A DNA stretch of 64,000 nucleotides. It comes from Asaia sp003994335. GTDB taxonomy: Bacteria; Pseudomonadota; Alphaproteobacteria; Acetobacterales; Acetobacteraceae. Position numbers and translations under genes: made by a program. The stretch covers positions 1-64,000 of the forward strand of contig NZ_JBBCOR010000008.1 of assembly GCF_037151175.1 (NCBI RefSeq), given 5' to 3'. The notes beneath the pieces were generated by a model. The model did no database searches. It was not told where the DNA came from and worked only from the letters and a program-made list of their open reading frames with translations. Below are positions 1 through 8,176 of the stretch, piece after piece; positions within the stretch are counted from its first letter, which is position 1; each line of letters starts with the position of its first letter.

Positions 1-139
1 AAACTACTGATCTTACTCAGTCTTTCAGGCAGCCACCCCAGCGTCGTCCGCTGCGGTGAACGGGCTTTTAGACCCCACACACACCACCGTCAACACCATT
101 CTTCAAAAAAATGACATAACCCTTCGAAAAAACGTGCAG

Positions 140-176
140 GGCCGGAAAAGAAAAGGGAGGCTGACGCCCCCCTTTC
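140..176 (-). terminator. Rho-independent terminator after the epimerase gene
   Basis: The two arms at 152-161 and 166-175 pair over 10 positions with one mismatch around a TGAC loop. Read on the minus strand the stem is followed by a T-rich run (TTTTCTTTTCC). It lies 14 bp past the stop codon of the epimerase gene, as expected for the end of the minus-strand unit. Bases 1-139 hold no gene I can support. Confidence 0.6.
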
Positions 177-189
177 CTGAAAAAAAGCT

Positions 190-1203
190 CTATTCCGATA
201 CCCGGATCGACTCACAATCGATCTCTCCCGAAGTCTCGATCTGCTCATATTCGCGGAACCACGCCACGAAACGTTTGACCCCCTCTTCCAGACTGATCAC
301 GGGGCGCCAGCCGGTCAGAAGAGTCATCTTTTCATGCGATGACCAGGTAGCCTCGACATCCGAAAGTGGGCGACGACGCGTCGTGATGACGGCTTTGATG
401 CCCAGTTCCTGTTCCAGGAGCGCTACCAGATGGCTCACCGCCGTGGGAGCATCACTTCCAAGGTTGAGAACACGAGAGACACCCTCCTCGGGTTCATTCA
501 TGAGGGCGGCGAGGACGCCAGATACGATATCATCAATATAAGTGAAGTCGCGCGCGAGCCCCTCGCCTTCATAAAGCGTCAGCGCTTTGCCCTCTGTGAT
601 CGCCTTGGCAAATTTGTAGTAGGCCATATCGGGACGACCCCAGGGGCCATAAGCTGTGAAGAAACGCAGTCCGGTCTGACGCAGACCGTATAGATGGGCA
701 TAGGCGTGAGCCGTCAGTTCACCAGCACGTTTAGTCACAGCGTAGAAAGAACCCGGTCGATCAACCGCATCGCTTTCACGAAAAGGCATCGTCTCATTCA
801 GCCCATAAACCGAGGATGATGAGGCATAAACGATATGACGCAGGGCCGGGAGTTGACGTGCTGCTTCCAGAAGCACGACGTGGCCCATCATATTGGCCGT
901 AACATAGGCACCGGGATCAGCCAGTGAGTAACGAACCCCTGCCTGCGCTGCCAGATGAACGATATGGCTGATGTCAGGATGTTCGCCCAAGATTGCCTCG
1001 ACGTCCTCGCGACGGCTCAGATCACCCTGGCGAAAGGTAAAATCCGGCTTCGAGGCGAGTTGAGCGAGGCGATCCTGCTTGAGCCGGACACTGTAATACG
1101 CGTTGAGCGAGTCGAAGCCGACCACCTGATGGCCCTGGCTCAAAAGCTGTTCGGCGACGTGATAGCCGACAAAGCCAGCTGCACCGGTCAGGAAAATCTT
1201 CAT
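190..1203 (-). CDS. NAD-dependent nucleotide-sugar epimerase (UDP-glucuronate 4-epimerase type)
   Basis: This 337-residue protein is an extended short-chain dehydrogenase/reductase. A Rossmann GAAGFVG motif is at residues 7-13, the SSSSVYG segment that carries the catalytic Ser is near 128-134, and the Y154-x3-K158 pair is present. The segment DSLNAYYSVRLKQDRL right after the cofactor domain is characteristic of UDP-glucuronate 4-epimerases (LspL/CapI group) rather than of GalE. Such enzymes supply UDP-galacturonate for polysaccharide or lipopolysaccharide. It is the last gene of a minus-strand pair, 5 bp after the DUF192 gene. The substrate is inferred from family resemblance; a plain UDP-glucose epimerase role cannot be excluded. 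Confidence 0.85.
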   Translation of the reverse strand: MKIFLTGAAGFVGYHVAEQLLSQGHQVVGFDSLNAYYSVRLKQDRLAQLASKPDFTFRQGDLSRREDVEAILGEHPDISHIVHLAAQAGVRYSLADPGAYVTANMMGHVVLLEAARQLPALRHIVYASSSSVYGLNETMPFRESDAVDRPGSFYAVTKRAGELTAHAYAHLYGLRQTGLRFFTAYGPWGRPDMAYYKFAKAITEGKALTLYEGEGLARDFTYIDDIVSGVLAALMNEPEEGVSRVLNLGSDAPTAVSHLVALLEQELGIKAVITTRRRPLSDVEATWSSHEKMTLLTGWRPVISLEEGVKRFVAWFREYEQIETSGEIDCESIRVSE

Positions 1204-1208
1204 GACGC

Positions 1209-1706
1209 TCAGTGCGCCGTGACCAGCGCTTTGGACGTCACCAGATCACCTACCACAATACCGGCTTTTTCCATTGCGCCCGCCGCTGTCTCCAGAACGG
1301 CTACCGATTCACCTTGCCCGGTCAGGCGACGTTCACTGAATGGCACGGCCCGCTCCGCAATTGCCTGGATACGGCCGTCAGCGCCGATGAAAACGATATC
1401 GAGCGAGACAGGTGTGTCATGCATCCACATCGCGGCAGCCTCGGGCGGGTTGAACAGGAAAAGCATACCCGTCCCGTCCGGCACACTCGTACGTGCCATC
1501 TCACCGGCTTCTTTCTCTTTTTGCGTGCGGGCAATCTCAACCGTGAAATCATGCTTATTGCCCTGACGATCAGTAATCGACAGGGACGCTTTCTCGAGCG
1601 CTGCCCGCGCAGCAACCGGCCGGGTTTCAGCCGCAGAAATCGGGAAAGCAGGCATGCCGATACCGAGGCTCGCCAGAAGCAGACTGCTTCGCAAAATCGT
1701 GTTCAT
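1209..1706 (-). CDS. Exported DUF192 family protein
   Basis: A 165-residue protein with an N-terminal signal peptide (hydrophobic core about residues 7-22, likely cleaved after ISA). The rest matches the DUF192 fold: a central FLFNPP segment, then MWMHDTPVSLDIVFI, and the C-terminal VLETAAGAMEKAGIVVGD pattern. The biochemical function of the family is unknown; members are small periplasmic beta-rich proteins. It lies between the metallo-hydrolase gene (18 bp upstream) and the epimerase gene (5 bp downstream), so the three are probably co-transcribed. The family call is firm, any function is not. Confidence 0.85.
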   Translation of the reverse strand: MNTILRSSLLLASLGIGMPAFPISAAETRPVAARAALEKASLSITDRQGNKHDFTVEIARTQKEKEAGEMARTSVPDGTGMLFLFNPPEAAAMWMHDTPVSLDIVFIGADGRIQAIAERAVPFSERRLTGQGESVAVLETAAGAMEKAGIVVGDLVTSKALVTAH

Positions 1707-1723
1707 GTCTGCACTCCCGCGTG

Positions 1724-2365
1724 TCAGGTGAGAAAAGGGTTATTGTGTCTTTCTTCGCCGATCATCGTCGGCAGTCCGTGCCCTGGCAGAACGATGAAAT
1801 CATCGGGCAGAGAGAGCAAGCTGCGTCTGATCCCGGCGATCAGGGCCTCATGGTCGCCATAAGCGAAATCGGAGCGGCCAACAACGCCACGAAACAGTGT
1901 ATCGCCCACAATGGCGAGTTTGTCTTCGCGACTTATAAAGACGACATGGCCCGGCGTATGTCCCGGGCAATGCGCAACTTCCAGGGTCAGCCCCGGCAGC
2001 GCGATGGTCTCTCCATCTTCCACAAACCGATCGGGATGCGCGTCCTGCAGATCGTAAAGTCCAAAGGCTTGCGCCTGCTCGACGATGGAACGCAGCAGAA
2101 AATCATCCCGCTTGTCGGGGCCGATCAGTGCCACCGGAGTGGTCTGACGTCTGACAAGACTTTCACGAAGCGCGTCGGCACCCCCAGCATGATCGAAATG
2201 CCCGTGCGTCAGCAGAATGGCGTCGACTGTGAGTCCCTCGAGCACCTGCAGGAGTTCGGGAACATCACCGCCCGGATCGAACACCACAGCGTGTCCGGTC
2301 TCCTGATTCTCGAAAACCGTACAATTCTGGCGCAGGGGGGTCACCTTGATAGTGCGGGCTCGCAA
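1724..2365 (-). CDS. Metallo-beta-lactamase fold hydrolase (glyoxalase II-like)
   Basis: The zinc-binding motif THGHFDHAGG (HxHxDH) is present, followed by CPGHTPGH, a VGDTLF segment and a C-terminal LPGHG histidine. That set is typical of the short, about 210-residue, glyoxalase II-like hydrolases that cleave thioesters such as hydroxyacyl-glutathione. I place the start at a TTG at 2365, giving 213 residues, because AAGGAG lies 8 nt upstream and homologues begin close to the RTIKVTPLRQNC segment. The reading frame stays open to an ATG at 2455, which would add 30 residues without family similarity. It probably heads the minus-strand group with the DUF192 and epimerase genes. Confidence 0.8.
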   Translation of the reverse strand: MRARTIKVTPLRQNCTVFENQETGHAVVFDPGGDVPELLQVLEGLTVDAILLTHGHFDHAGGADALRESLVRRQTTPVALIGPDKRDDFLLRSIVEQAQAFGLYDLQDAHPDRFVEDGETIALPGLTLEVAHCPGHTPGHVVFISREDKLAIVGDTLFRGVVGRSDFAYGDHEALIAGIRRSLLSLPDDFIVLPGHGLPTMIGEERHNNPFLT

Positions 2366-2560
2366 TCCGGCTACTCCTTGGCTCGGGTCATGCTGCCATT
2401 CCTGGCAGTCCGGTTTCAGGGCGCGATACCGCGCCGAGGCTGCATATTCAAGCAATCATGCAGATGCGCAGGATTGACCCTAAGGTCGCCCCGGATCAGA
2501 GTTCCGCCCATCCGAAGCAGGGAAGCCTGCGCGGAACCGTCAGGTTTTCAGGAGACGATC

Positions 2561-2911
2561 ATGAGCCGCATTATCCGCACCGAACCCAATCCCGTCATGT
2601 CCAAAGCCGTCGAGTATCACGGCTTCATCTTTACCCAGGGTGTGGTTGCCCGCAATCTCGATGCCGATTTCGATGCTCAGACAGCCGATGTGCTGGAACA
2701 GCTCGACATTCTCCTTGAGCAGCATGGCACGGATAATACCCGTATCCTGCAGGCTCAGATCTGGCTGAAGGAGATCAGTGACCGTGATGCATTGAACAAG
2801 CAATGGACGGCCTGGCTGCCCAAGGAGTCCGCACCGGCCCGCGCTTGCGTTCAGGCAGTTCTGGCCGATCCGCGTATGCTGGTGGAGATCATGCTGATCA
2901 CAACAAAGTAA
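2561..2911 (+). CDS. RidA family (YjgF/YER057c/UK114) protein
   Basis: A 116-residue protein starting at an ATG with AGGAGA 5 nt upstream. It shows the RidA fold signatures: FTQGVVA near residue 25, QTADVLEQLDILL in the middle helix, and the C-terminal RACVQAVLADPRMLVEIMLI strand with the Arg and Glu used by enamine/imine deaminases. The family removes reactive enamine intermediates released by PLP enzymes. The sequence resembles the YoaB-like subgroup more than E. coli RidA. It is a single plus-strand gene; the nearest upstream gene is divergent. Confidence 0.85.
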   Translation: MSRIIRTEPNPVMSKAVEYHGFIFTQGVVARNLDADFDAQTADVLEQLDILLEQHGTDNTRILQAQIWLKEISDRDALNKQWTAWLPKESAPARACVQAVLADPRMLVEIMLITTK

Positions 2912-3056
2912 GGCCTCTTGACCTTTCCCTGGGGCGACACAAATTTTTCTCGGGGAAAGTTCATAAATTCGCCATGACTCCGCCTTACATGGGTTGCCAA
3001 TTCGAGGTGAACTTAGTTACCTAGATGCAACACACAAATGGGCGGATACGGAATCA

Positions 3057-3842
3057 ATGAACGTGAGACAGAAAAGTTGCCTCAGACTTCTCCGCAGGCC
3101 GATTTTTTCGTCTCTGACTGTTCTGTCAGTCCTAGTTGGGTCCGCGGTTCTGCCTTCAAAGGCTGAAGCCCGCCAGAAGAATTCTCACAAGCCTGCCATG
3201 CACAACGTGCATGCCGCCCATCATGGTGCTTCCCGCCACGGCGTCAGCATTCATCAGACCCGCTTCACACCGCGCCGCCATCGTTCCGGCGGGCATGTGA
3301 TCCAGTGTGTTGCCTATGCCAAAACCGCCTCTGATGTCGTGCTGAGCGGCAACGCCCGAGACTGGTGGGAGAATTCCCGCGGAGTCTACGCGCGCGGTTC
3401 GGCTCCCGAGCCGGGCTCGGTTCTGAACTTTCGTGCCATCCGACGCATGCCCTACGGCCACGTGGCCGTGGTTCGCGCGGTCGAAGACAATCGGACGATC
3501 GTGATCGACCAGTCTCATTGGGCGCAGAACGGCATTGCGAAGAACGTACGCGTCATTGACGTGTCCCCCAATAATGACTGGTCTGCCGTTCGCGTTGCGC
3601 TGAACAGCAAGACCGAAACCTATGGCAGCATCTACCCCACTTATGGGTTCATCTATGGCCGTCCCGATGACGGTGTGATGATGGCCAATAATACGCCGGC
3701 CCCAGCACATCGTTCCACACGGTCGCGTTCTGTTGAAACAGCAAGCTTTGATGCCCTTCAGCATCCGATGAACTCGACCGAAGTGGCCGAGGCCCCGGAA
3801 GACGCTTTCGGGCTGGAAGGTCCCAGCCGTAACCTGCGCTAA
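3057..3842 (+). CDS. Secreted CHAP-domain amidase/peptidase
   Basis: The 261-residue product starts MNVRQKSC and has a signal peptide (hydrophobic stretch about residues 16-34, likely cut after KAEA). A His-rich linker follows, then a CHAP domain (about residues 80-185) with the catalytic Cys in IQCVAYAK and the His in PYGHVAVV. CHAP enzymes hydrolyse peptidoglycan stem or cross-bridge amides, so a cell-wall role in the periplasm or outside is likely. The C-terminal 60 residues are low complexity. An open frame extends upstream to 2994, but the internal ATG directly precedes the signal peptide. A terminator follows 24 bp after the stop. Confidence 0.85.
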   Translation: MNVRQKSCLRLLRRPIFSSLTVLSVLVGSAVLPSKAEARQKNSHKPAMHNVHAAHHGASRHGVSIHQTRFTPRRHRSGGHVIQCVAYAKTASDVVLSGNARDWWENSRGVYARGSAPEPGSVLNFRAIRRMPYGHVAVVRAVEDNRTIVIDQSHWAQNGIAKNVRVIDVSPNNDWSAVRVALNSKTETYGSIYPTYGFIYGRPDDGVMMANNTPAPAHRSTRSRSVETASFDALQHPMNSTEVAEAPEDAFGLEGPSRNLR

Positions 3843-3866
3843 TCGTCAGCGCGGCTTATCGCCACC

Positions 3867-3897
3867 AAGGCGGCCCGGAAACGGGTCGCCTTTTTTT
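3867..3897 (+). terminator. Rho-independent terminator after the CHAP gene
   Basis: AAGGCGGCCCG and CGGGTCGCCTT pair (one mismatch) around a GAAA loop, followed by seven T. The orientation fits the plus-strand CHAP gene. Confidence 0.85.
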
Positions 3898-3942
3898 GTT
3901 GCCCTCATGACCGCCGTTGCTGAAGACAGAGCTGCGTATTTG

Positions 3943-4401
3943 TCAGGGGCGGACGGCGCGATGATACGGATGGCCCGCGCTTATGGCGCGCGCGCGGTAG
4001 ATCTGTTCGGCCAGGAGTAGTCTGACGATCATATGCGGCCAGGTCATGCGGCCGAAGGACAGACGCGAATTGGCCCGATCAATCACGCTGGCTTCCAGCC
4101 CCTCAGCACCGCCAATGACAAAGCTCACTTGCTTGCCTGTCGCGAGCCAGGATTCGAGCATGGTGGAAAATTGTTGTGAATCGGGTGACGCCCCGCCCTC
4201 GTCAAGGGCGACAACAATGCCTCCCTCCGGGCAGGCTGCCAGAATGGCGGCAGCATCCTTGCGACGGATCTCCAGCGCGCTCCCGCGCGATTCAGCGATC
4301 TCGATCAGATCGATTTTCGGGCGGGTGCGTTCGACGTAGCGGTCGAACAGCTCCCGCTCCGGCCCTCTCTTCAGGCGACCGACAGCAACGATACGGATCA
4401 T
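3943..4401 (-). CDS. rlmH: 23S rRNA pseudouridine(1915)-N3-methyltransferase RlmH
   Basis: The 152-residue product is a SPOUT-class methyltransferase. The AdoMet-binding knot shows in FVIGGAEG, and the conserved C-terminal part (SRLSFGRMTWPHMIVRLLL followed by EQIYRA and the terminal YHRA) is diagnostic. RlmH methylates the pseudouridine in helix 69 of the large subunit, acting on assembled 70S ribosomes. The gene lies 6 bp downstream of rsfS, so the nadD-rsfS-rlmH order common in bacteria is kept. Confidence 0.95.
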   Translation of the reverse strand: MIRIVAVGRLKRGPERELFDRYVERTRPKIDLIEIAESRGSALEIRRKDAAAILAACPEGGIVVALDEGGASPDSQQFSTMLESWLATGKQVSFVIGGAEGLEASVIDRANSRLSFGRMTWPHMIVRLLLAEQIYRARAISAGHPYHRAVRP

Positions 4402-4407
4402 GCGGGA

Positions 4408-4984
4408 TCAGAGATCCGTCGTATCCGCTTCGTCGGCTGCGCTGTCATCCAGATCCTTGCCCCACATGCGCTCGAGCGCGTAAAGCGCGCGGCTTTCCGG
4501 CTTGAACAGGTGCACAACGATATCGCCGGTGTCGAGCAGCACCCAATCCGTGCCATTCGCGCCTTCGATGGTGATACGCTTGATGCCGATCTCGTTCAGC
4601 TTGTCTTCGATATGCGATGCCATGGCTGCAATCTGACGATCGGCTATACCGGTAGCGACGACCATATGATCGGCAAAGCTCGCACGGCCGCGCAGATCGA
4701 GGGTCACGATATCCTCGGCCTTGTCCTCGTCGAGACTTGTCGTGATGACGACCAGCGCCTTTTCGACCAGCTCGCGCTCTGCGCCCTCGCGCGGAGCGGT
4801 ACGCGCCTTGCGCGGCCCGGCGGCGGCAGCCTTCTTGCGCGGTGTTCCAGCAGTTTTCAGGGTTGCGGTAGCCTCGCCCGTGGCGAGTTTGGTCTTGGTC
4901 TCACCAGCGGACGCGCGGCTGCGACGGGCTGGGGTGGTCGTCTCGTCGGACGGTTTTCTGGCGATGGCTCGACACTCCGGTCAT
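4408..4984 (-). CDS. rsfS: Ribosomal silencing factor RsfS, with an apparent frameshift or missing start codon
   Basis: The conserved domain is clear: EKALVVITTSLDEDKAEDIV, then LDLRGRASFADHMVVATG, and GTDWVLLDTGDIVVHLF. RsfS binds L14 and blocks subunit joining. The expected start is the ATG at 4984, which overlaps the nadD stop as ATGA. That frame ends after 26 codons, while the RsfS frame is offset by one base. Removing one A from the A4 run (4954-4957) would join them into a protein of about 190 residues with the Lys/Ala-rich N-terminal extension seen in relatives. As it stands, the RsfS frame has no ATG, GTG or TTG before a GTG at 4707, which lies inside the conserved domain. Confidence 0.75.
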
Positions 4985-5607
4985 GGCATTAGAGAGAGCG
5001 CGGCGGGATAGTTTCCAGAATCCCTCAACGCTGTCGCTGATATACCGTTTTGCGGCGCCGGAAGAAAAGCCCAGACACCACCTTTCGAACGCGAGAGAAT
5101 CGGCCCCTGCCTTGCGGGCACCCGCAAATGACTCAGTGCATGGGTCGCCTTGCCCGAGAGCGCGGTACGGTTACTGCCTGGTCGCGGGACCACCGCCATC
5201 GGCACATGCAGTGCCAGTTCATGCCAGCGGCGCCAGCGTGTCAGCGTTGCCAGGCTATCTGCTCCCATCAGCCAGACGAACCGCGCATTGGGGAATCGCA
5301 ACCTGAGCAGGGCAATGGTCTCGACCGTATAGCGCTTGTTCAGACGCGCCTCGATATCGGTCGCGATGATACGGCGTCCATCCGCCAGAGCCCGCGCCGA
5401 ATCGAGCCTGTTCTCAAACGGTGCCATACCGATTCGTGGCTTGAGAGGATTACCGGGAGAGACCATGAGCCAGACCTGGTCGAGTCGCAGGTGGGTCAGG
5501 GCATAGCGGGCAAGCTGGAGATGGCCTGCATGAGCAGGGTTGAAAGATCCACCCAGCAAACCGACCGAAATCGCACGCCCATCCCCGTATTTCGGAATTT
5601 GGGGCAC
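4981..5607 (-). CDS. nadD: Nicotinate-nucleotide adenylyltransferase
   Basis: A 208-residue nucleotidyltransferase. The N-terminal GGSFNPAHAGH contains the HxGH motif, the middle has WLMGADSL, and the C-terminal part has GISATALRDS, the ISSTxIR-like signature. NadD converts nicotinate mononucleotide and ATP to deamido-NAD in NAD synthesis. The start is GTG at 5607, two bases after the proA stop. Its TGA overlaps the presumed rsfS ATG, so translation of the two is probably coupled. An insert near residues 150-180 is slightly longer than usual. Confidence 0.93.
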   Translation of the reverse strand: MPQIPKYGDGRAISVGLLGGSFNPAHAGHLQLARYALTHLRLDQVWLMVSPGNPLKPRIGMAPFENRLDSARALADGRRIIATDIEARLNKRYTVETIALLRLRFPNARFVWLMGADSLATLTRWRRWHELALHVPMAVVPRPGSNRTALSGKATHALSHLRVPARQGPILSRSKGGVWAFLPAPQNGISATALRDSGNYPAALSLMP

Positions 5608-5608
5608 G

Positions 5609-6868
5609 TCAGGGGCGTGTCTGTCCGGTGCCCCGCACCTCGTAACGGAAAGTCGTCAGCTGCTCCAATCCTACCGGACCCCGCGCGTGGATCTTTCCGG
5701 TTGCAATGCCGATCTCGGCCCCAAAACCGAATTCGCCCCCGTCACAGAACTGCGTCGAGGCATTCCACATCACCACTGCGCTATCGGTCCCGTTCAGGAA
5801 ACGCTCGGCGATAGCTGCGTTTTCCGTGATGATCGCCTCGGTATGACCGCTCCCATAGCGTGCGATATGCGCGAGCGCCGCATCCACATCCTCGACCACG
5901 GCTACGGAAAGACGGGCATCGAGCCATTCCGTCGCAAAATCATCGGAGGTCGCGGGCTCGAGATCATGCACGATACGACGCGCTGTCTCATCGCCCAAAA
6001 TCGCACATCCGAGTGCATGAAGGTCCTGTACCAGAACCGGCAGCAACGATTCGGCGATCGCGTCATCGATCAGCAACGTCTCCGTTGCCCCGCAAATTCC
6101 GGTGCGGCGCATCTTGGCATTGGCCAGGATTTCACGCGCCATGCCGATATCGGCATCACGGTGGATATAGGTGTGACACAACCCATCCGCATGGGCGAGC
6201 ACGGGCACGCGTGCTTCGCGCTGCACGCGCTCCACCAGGGATTTGCCGCCGCGCGGGATGATCATGTCGATCTCTCCTGCCGCGCCCAGCATCGAGGCCA
6301 CATGGACACGATCGGAATCGGGCACGATCTGCACGCAATCGCGGGGCAGCCCGGCCTGCTCCAGACCCTGCTGGATACAGGACTGAATGCACCGCGCCGA
6401 ATTGAGGCTCTCGGAGCCCCCACGCAAGATCACAGCGTTACCCGATTTGACGCATAGTCCCGCAGCATCGGCCCCGACATTGGGCCGGCTCTCGTAAATC
6501 ATGCCAATCACCCCCAGGGGGGTGGCGACGCGGCGGATGTTCAACCCGTTGGGGCGGGTCCATTCGGACAACACTCGCCCCACAGGGTCAGGCAGCAAAG
6601 CGATGGATTCGAGACCCTTGGCCATGGCTTCGATGCGTGCGGGGGTGAGTGTCAACCGATCGATGAAAGCGGCGCTCGCCTTGGAAGACGCCACATCGCG
6701 TGCGTTGGCCACAAGAATATCGGCGGCATGATCCCGCAGCGCAGCGGCTGCTGCGCGCAGGGCTTCGTTCCTCTGGCTGTCCGGAGCAATAGCAAGAATG
6801 CGTGCCGCCGCGCGCGCTGGTCCGGTCAGGGCCTTGAAATCGGACGGGCTCGTTGCGGCTTCCATCAT
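5609..6868 (-). CDS. proA: Glutamate-5-semialdehyde dehydrogenase (gamma-glutamyl phosphate reductase)
   Basis: The 419-residue product has the full length of ProA. It contains GVIGMIYESRPNV in the cofactor region, ILRGGSES, the catalytic Cys in MRRTGICGATETLL, and FGFGAEIGIATGKIHARGP near the C terminus. ProA reduces glutamyl 5-phosphate with NADPH in proline synthesis. proC is found separately at 22.1 kb and proB is not in the window. It sits immediately upstream of nadD (1 bp between them), an arrangement that recurs in alphaproteobacteria. Confidence 0.95.
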   Translation of the reverse strand: MMEAATSPSDFKALTGPARAAARILAIAPDSQRNEALRAAAAALRDHAADILVANARDVASSKASAAFIDRLTLTPARIEAMAKGLESIALLPDPVGRVLSEWTRPNGLNIRRVATPLGVIGMIYESRPNVGADAAGLCVKSGNAVILRGGSESLNSARCIQSCIQQGLEQAGLPRDCVQIVPDSDRVHVASMLGAAGEIDMIIPRGGKSLVERVQREARVPVLAHADGLCHTYIHRDADIGMAREILANAKMRRTGICGATETLLIDDAIAESLLPVLVQDLHALGCAILGDETARRIVHDLEPATSDDFATEWLDARLSVAVVEDVDAALAHIARYGSGHTEAIITENAAIAERFLNGTDSAVVMWNASTQFCDGGEFGFGAEIGIATGKIHARGPVGLEQLTTFRYEVRGTGQTRP

Positions 6869-6940
6869 GCATTCTCCTGTCTGCGATGCATTTTCTGTAC
6901 CTTTCGGGACCAGACCTGCGAAAGGACGATCAGCTATGTA

Positions 6941-8095
6941 TCACTCCTGCACAGCTTGAAAAGATCGCCCGATAGCCAGGCTGGCTGCGACATTGCGCGC
7001 ACAGCGCTGCAGAGCGGGCTCGGCTTCGTTGAATGCCTCCTCCAGTGAACAAGGGCGATCGAGGCTGCTGAACAATGCCCCGAACCCGGTTTCGTACAAG
7101 GCTTCGTGGCCCTGACCCAACGTACCGGCTATGGCAACGACCGGCTTGCCCGACGCGCGGGCGAGGCTGGCGACGGCCTGAGGTGCCTTGCCCTGCGCCG
7201 TCTGGCCATCCAGCCTGCCCTCTCCCGTGATGACCAGATCCATGGCAGGCATCATTTTTTCGAGGCCGAGGAGCCGCGCAATCGCCTCAGCTCCCGGCAC
7301 AAGTTGCGCACCACAAAGCCCCACGAGCCCGAGCCCTGCCCCACCGGCCGCACCGATACCAGGCAAAACGGACAGATCACGCCCACAATGGACCTCGATC
7401 AGACTCGCCAGACGGGCGAGCGCGGCATTGAGTATGGGGATCATGGGCGGCGTTGCCCCTTTCTGGGGGCCGAACACATTGGCCGCACCTGTTTCCCCCA
7501 GAAGGGGAGCCGTTACATCGCACAGGATTTCAATCGTGCACTCTGTCAGCCTAGGGTCGAGTCCTTCCTTGTGGAGCGAGAACACCGCGCCCAATGGACC
7601 ACCGCCCTGCGCAATTTCGCGGCCCTGCAGATCGCGCAGCGAGACACCGAGAGCCTGAAGCAGGCCAGCCCCCCCGTCGCAGGTCGCGCTTCCCCCCAGC
7701 GCGAGCACCAGATGACGACAACCCAGATCGAGCGCGGCGCGCATGATCTCGCCCACACCCTGTGTCGTCGTAAAAAGCGGGGTGCGTGATTCGGGAGGAA
7801 CCTGTGCAAGGCCAGCCGCCTCGGCCAGCTCGATCAACGCTGTGCGCCCCTGATCGAGCACGGCAAATTTCGCCGCTACCGGCAGGCCCAGCGGGCCGCA
7901 TACCATCCGTGTTTCGAGATGACCGCCTAGAACCCGCGCCATGAGAGAGGCCGTGCCTTCTCCCCCATCCGCCATGGGATAGCCGTGATAGCGCGCCTTA
8001 GGGAAGATTGACGAAAACCCGGTGATAATCGCCTGAACGACAGCCTCGGCTGTCAGGCTTTCCTTGAACGAGTCACAGGCAACGAGAATATCCAT
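6941..8095 (-). CDS. Glycerate kinase (GarK/GlxK family)
   Basis: The product of 384 residues starts MDILVACDSFK, a near-invariant beginning for the family. DGGEGT, LALGGSATCDGGAGLLQALG, and ITGEGRLDGQTAQGKAP are the glycerate kinase signatures. These enzymes phosphorylate D-glycerate to 2- or 3-phosphoglycerate, feeding glyoxylate or tartronate metabolism into glycolysis. The open frame runs on to 8149, but the extra residues lack similarity, so the internal ATG is preferred. It lies 72 bp upstream of proA on the same strand. Confidence 0.9.
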   Translation of the reverse strand: MDILVACDSFKESLTAEAVVQAIITGFSSIFPKARYHGYPMADGGEGTASLMARVLGGHLETRMVCGPLGLPVAAKFAVLDQGRTALIELAEAAGLAQVPPESRTPLFTTTQGVGEIMRAALDLGCRHLVLALGGSATCDGGAGLLQALGVSLRDLQGREIAQGGGPLGAVFSLHKEGLDPRLTECTIEILCDVTAPLLGETGAANVFGPQKGATPPMIPILNAALARLASLIEVHCGRDLSVLPGIGAAGGAGLGLVGLCGAQLVPGAEAIARLLGLEKMMPAMDLVITGEGRLDGQTAQGKAPQAVASLARASGKPVVAIAGTLGQGHEALYETGFGALFSSLDRPCSLEEAFNEAEPALQRCARNVAASLAIGRSFQAVQE

Positions 8096-8176
8096 GGGCG
8101 CCTCGGGTATAGCGCCCCTATCTTCCACACGCCGCGCCGATCGGGTCAAGTCCCGGTGCGCGGCTGGGCAGATCGC

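Noticed and set aside
1721..2560. Long plus-strand frame running into the RidA gene
   Set aside because: It is antisense to the metallo-hydrolase; the RidA family similarity begins only at the ATG at 2561.
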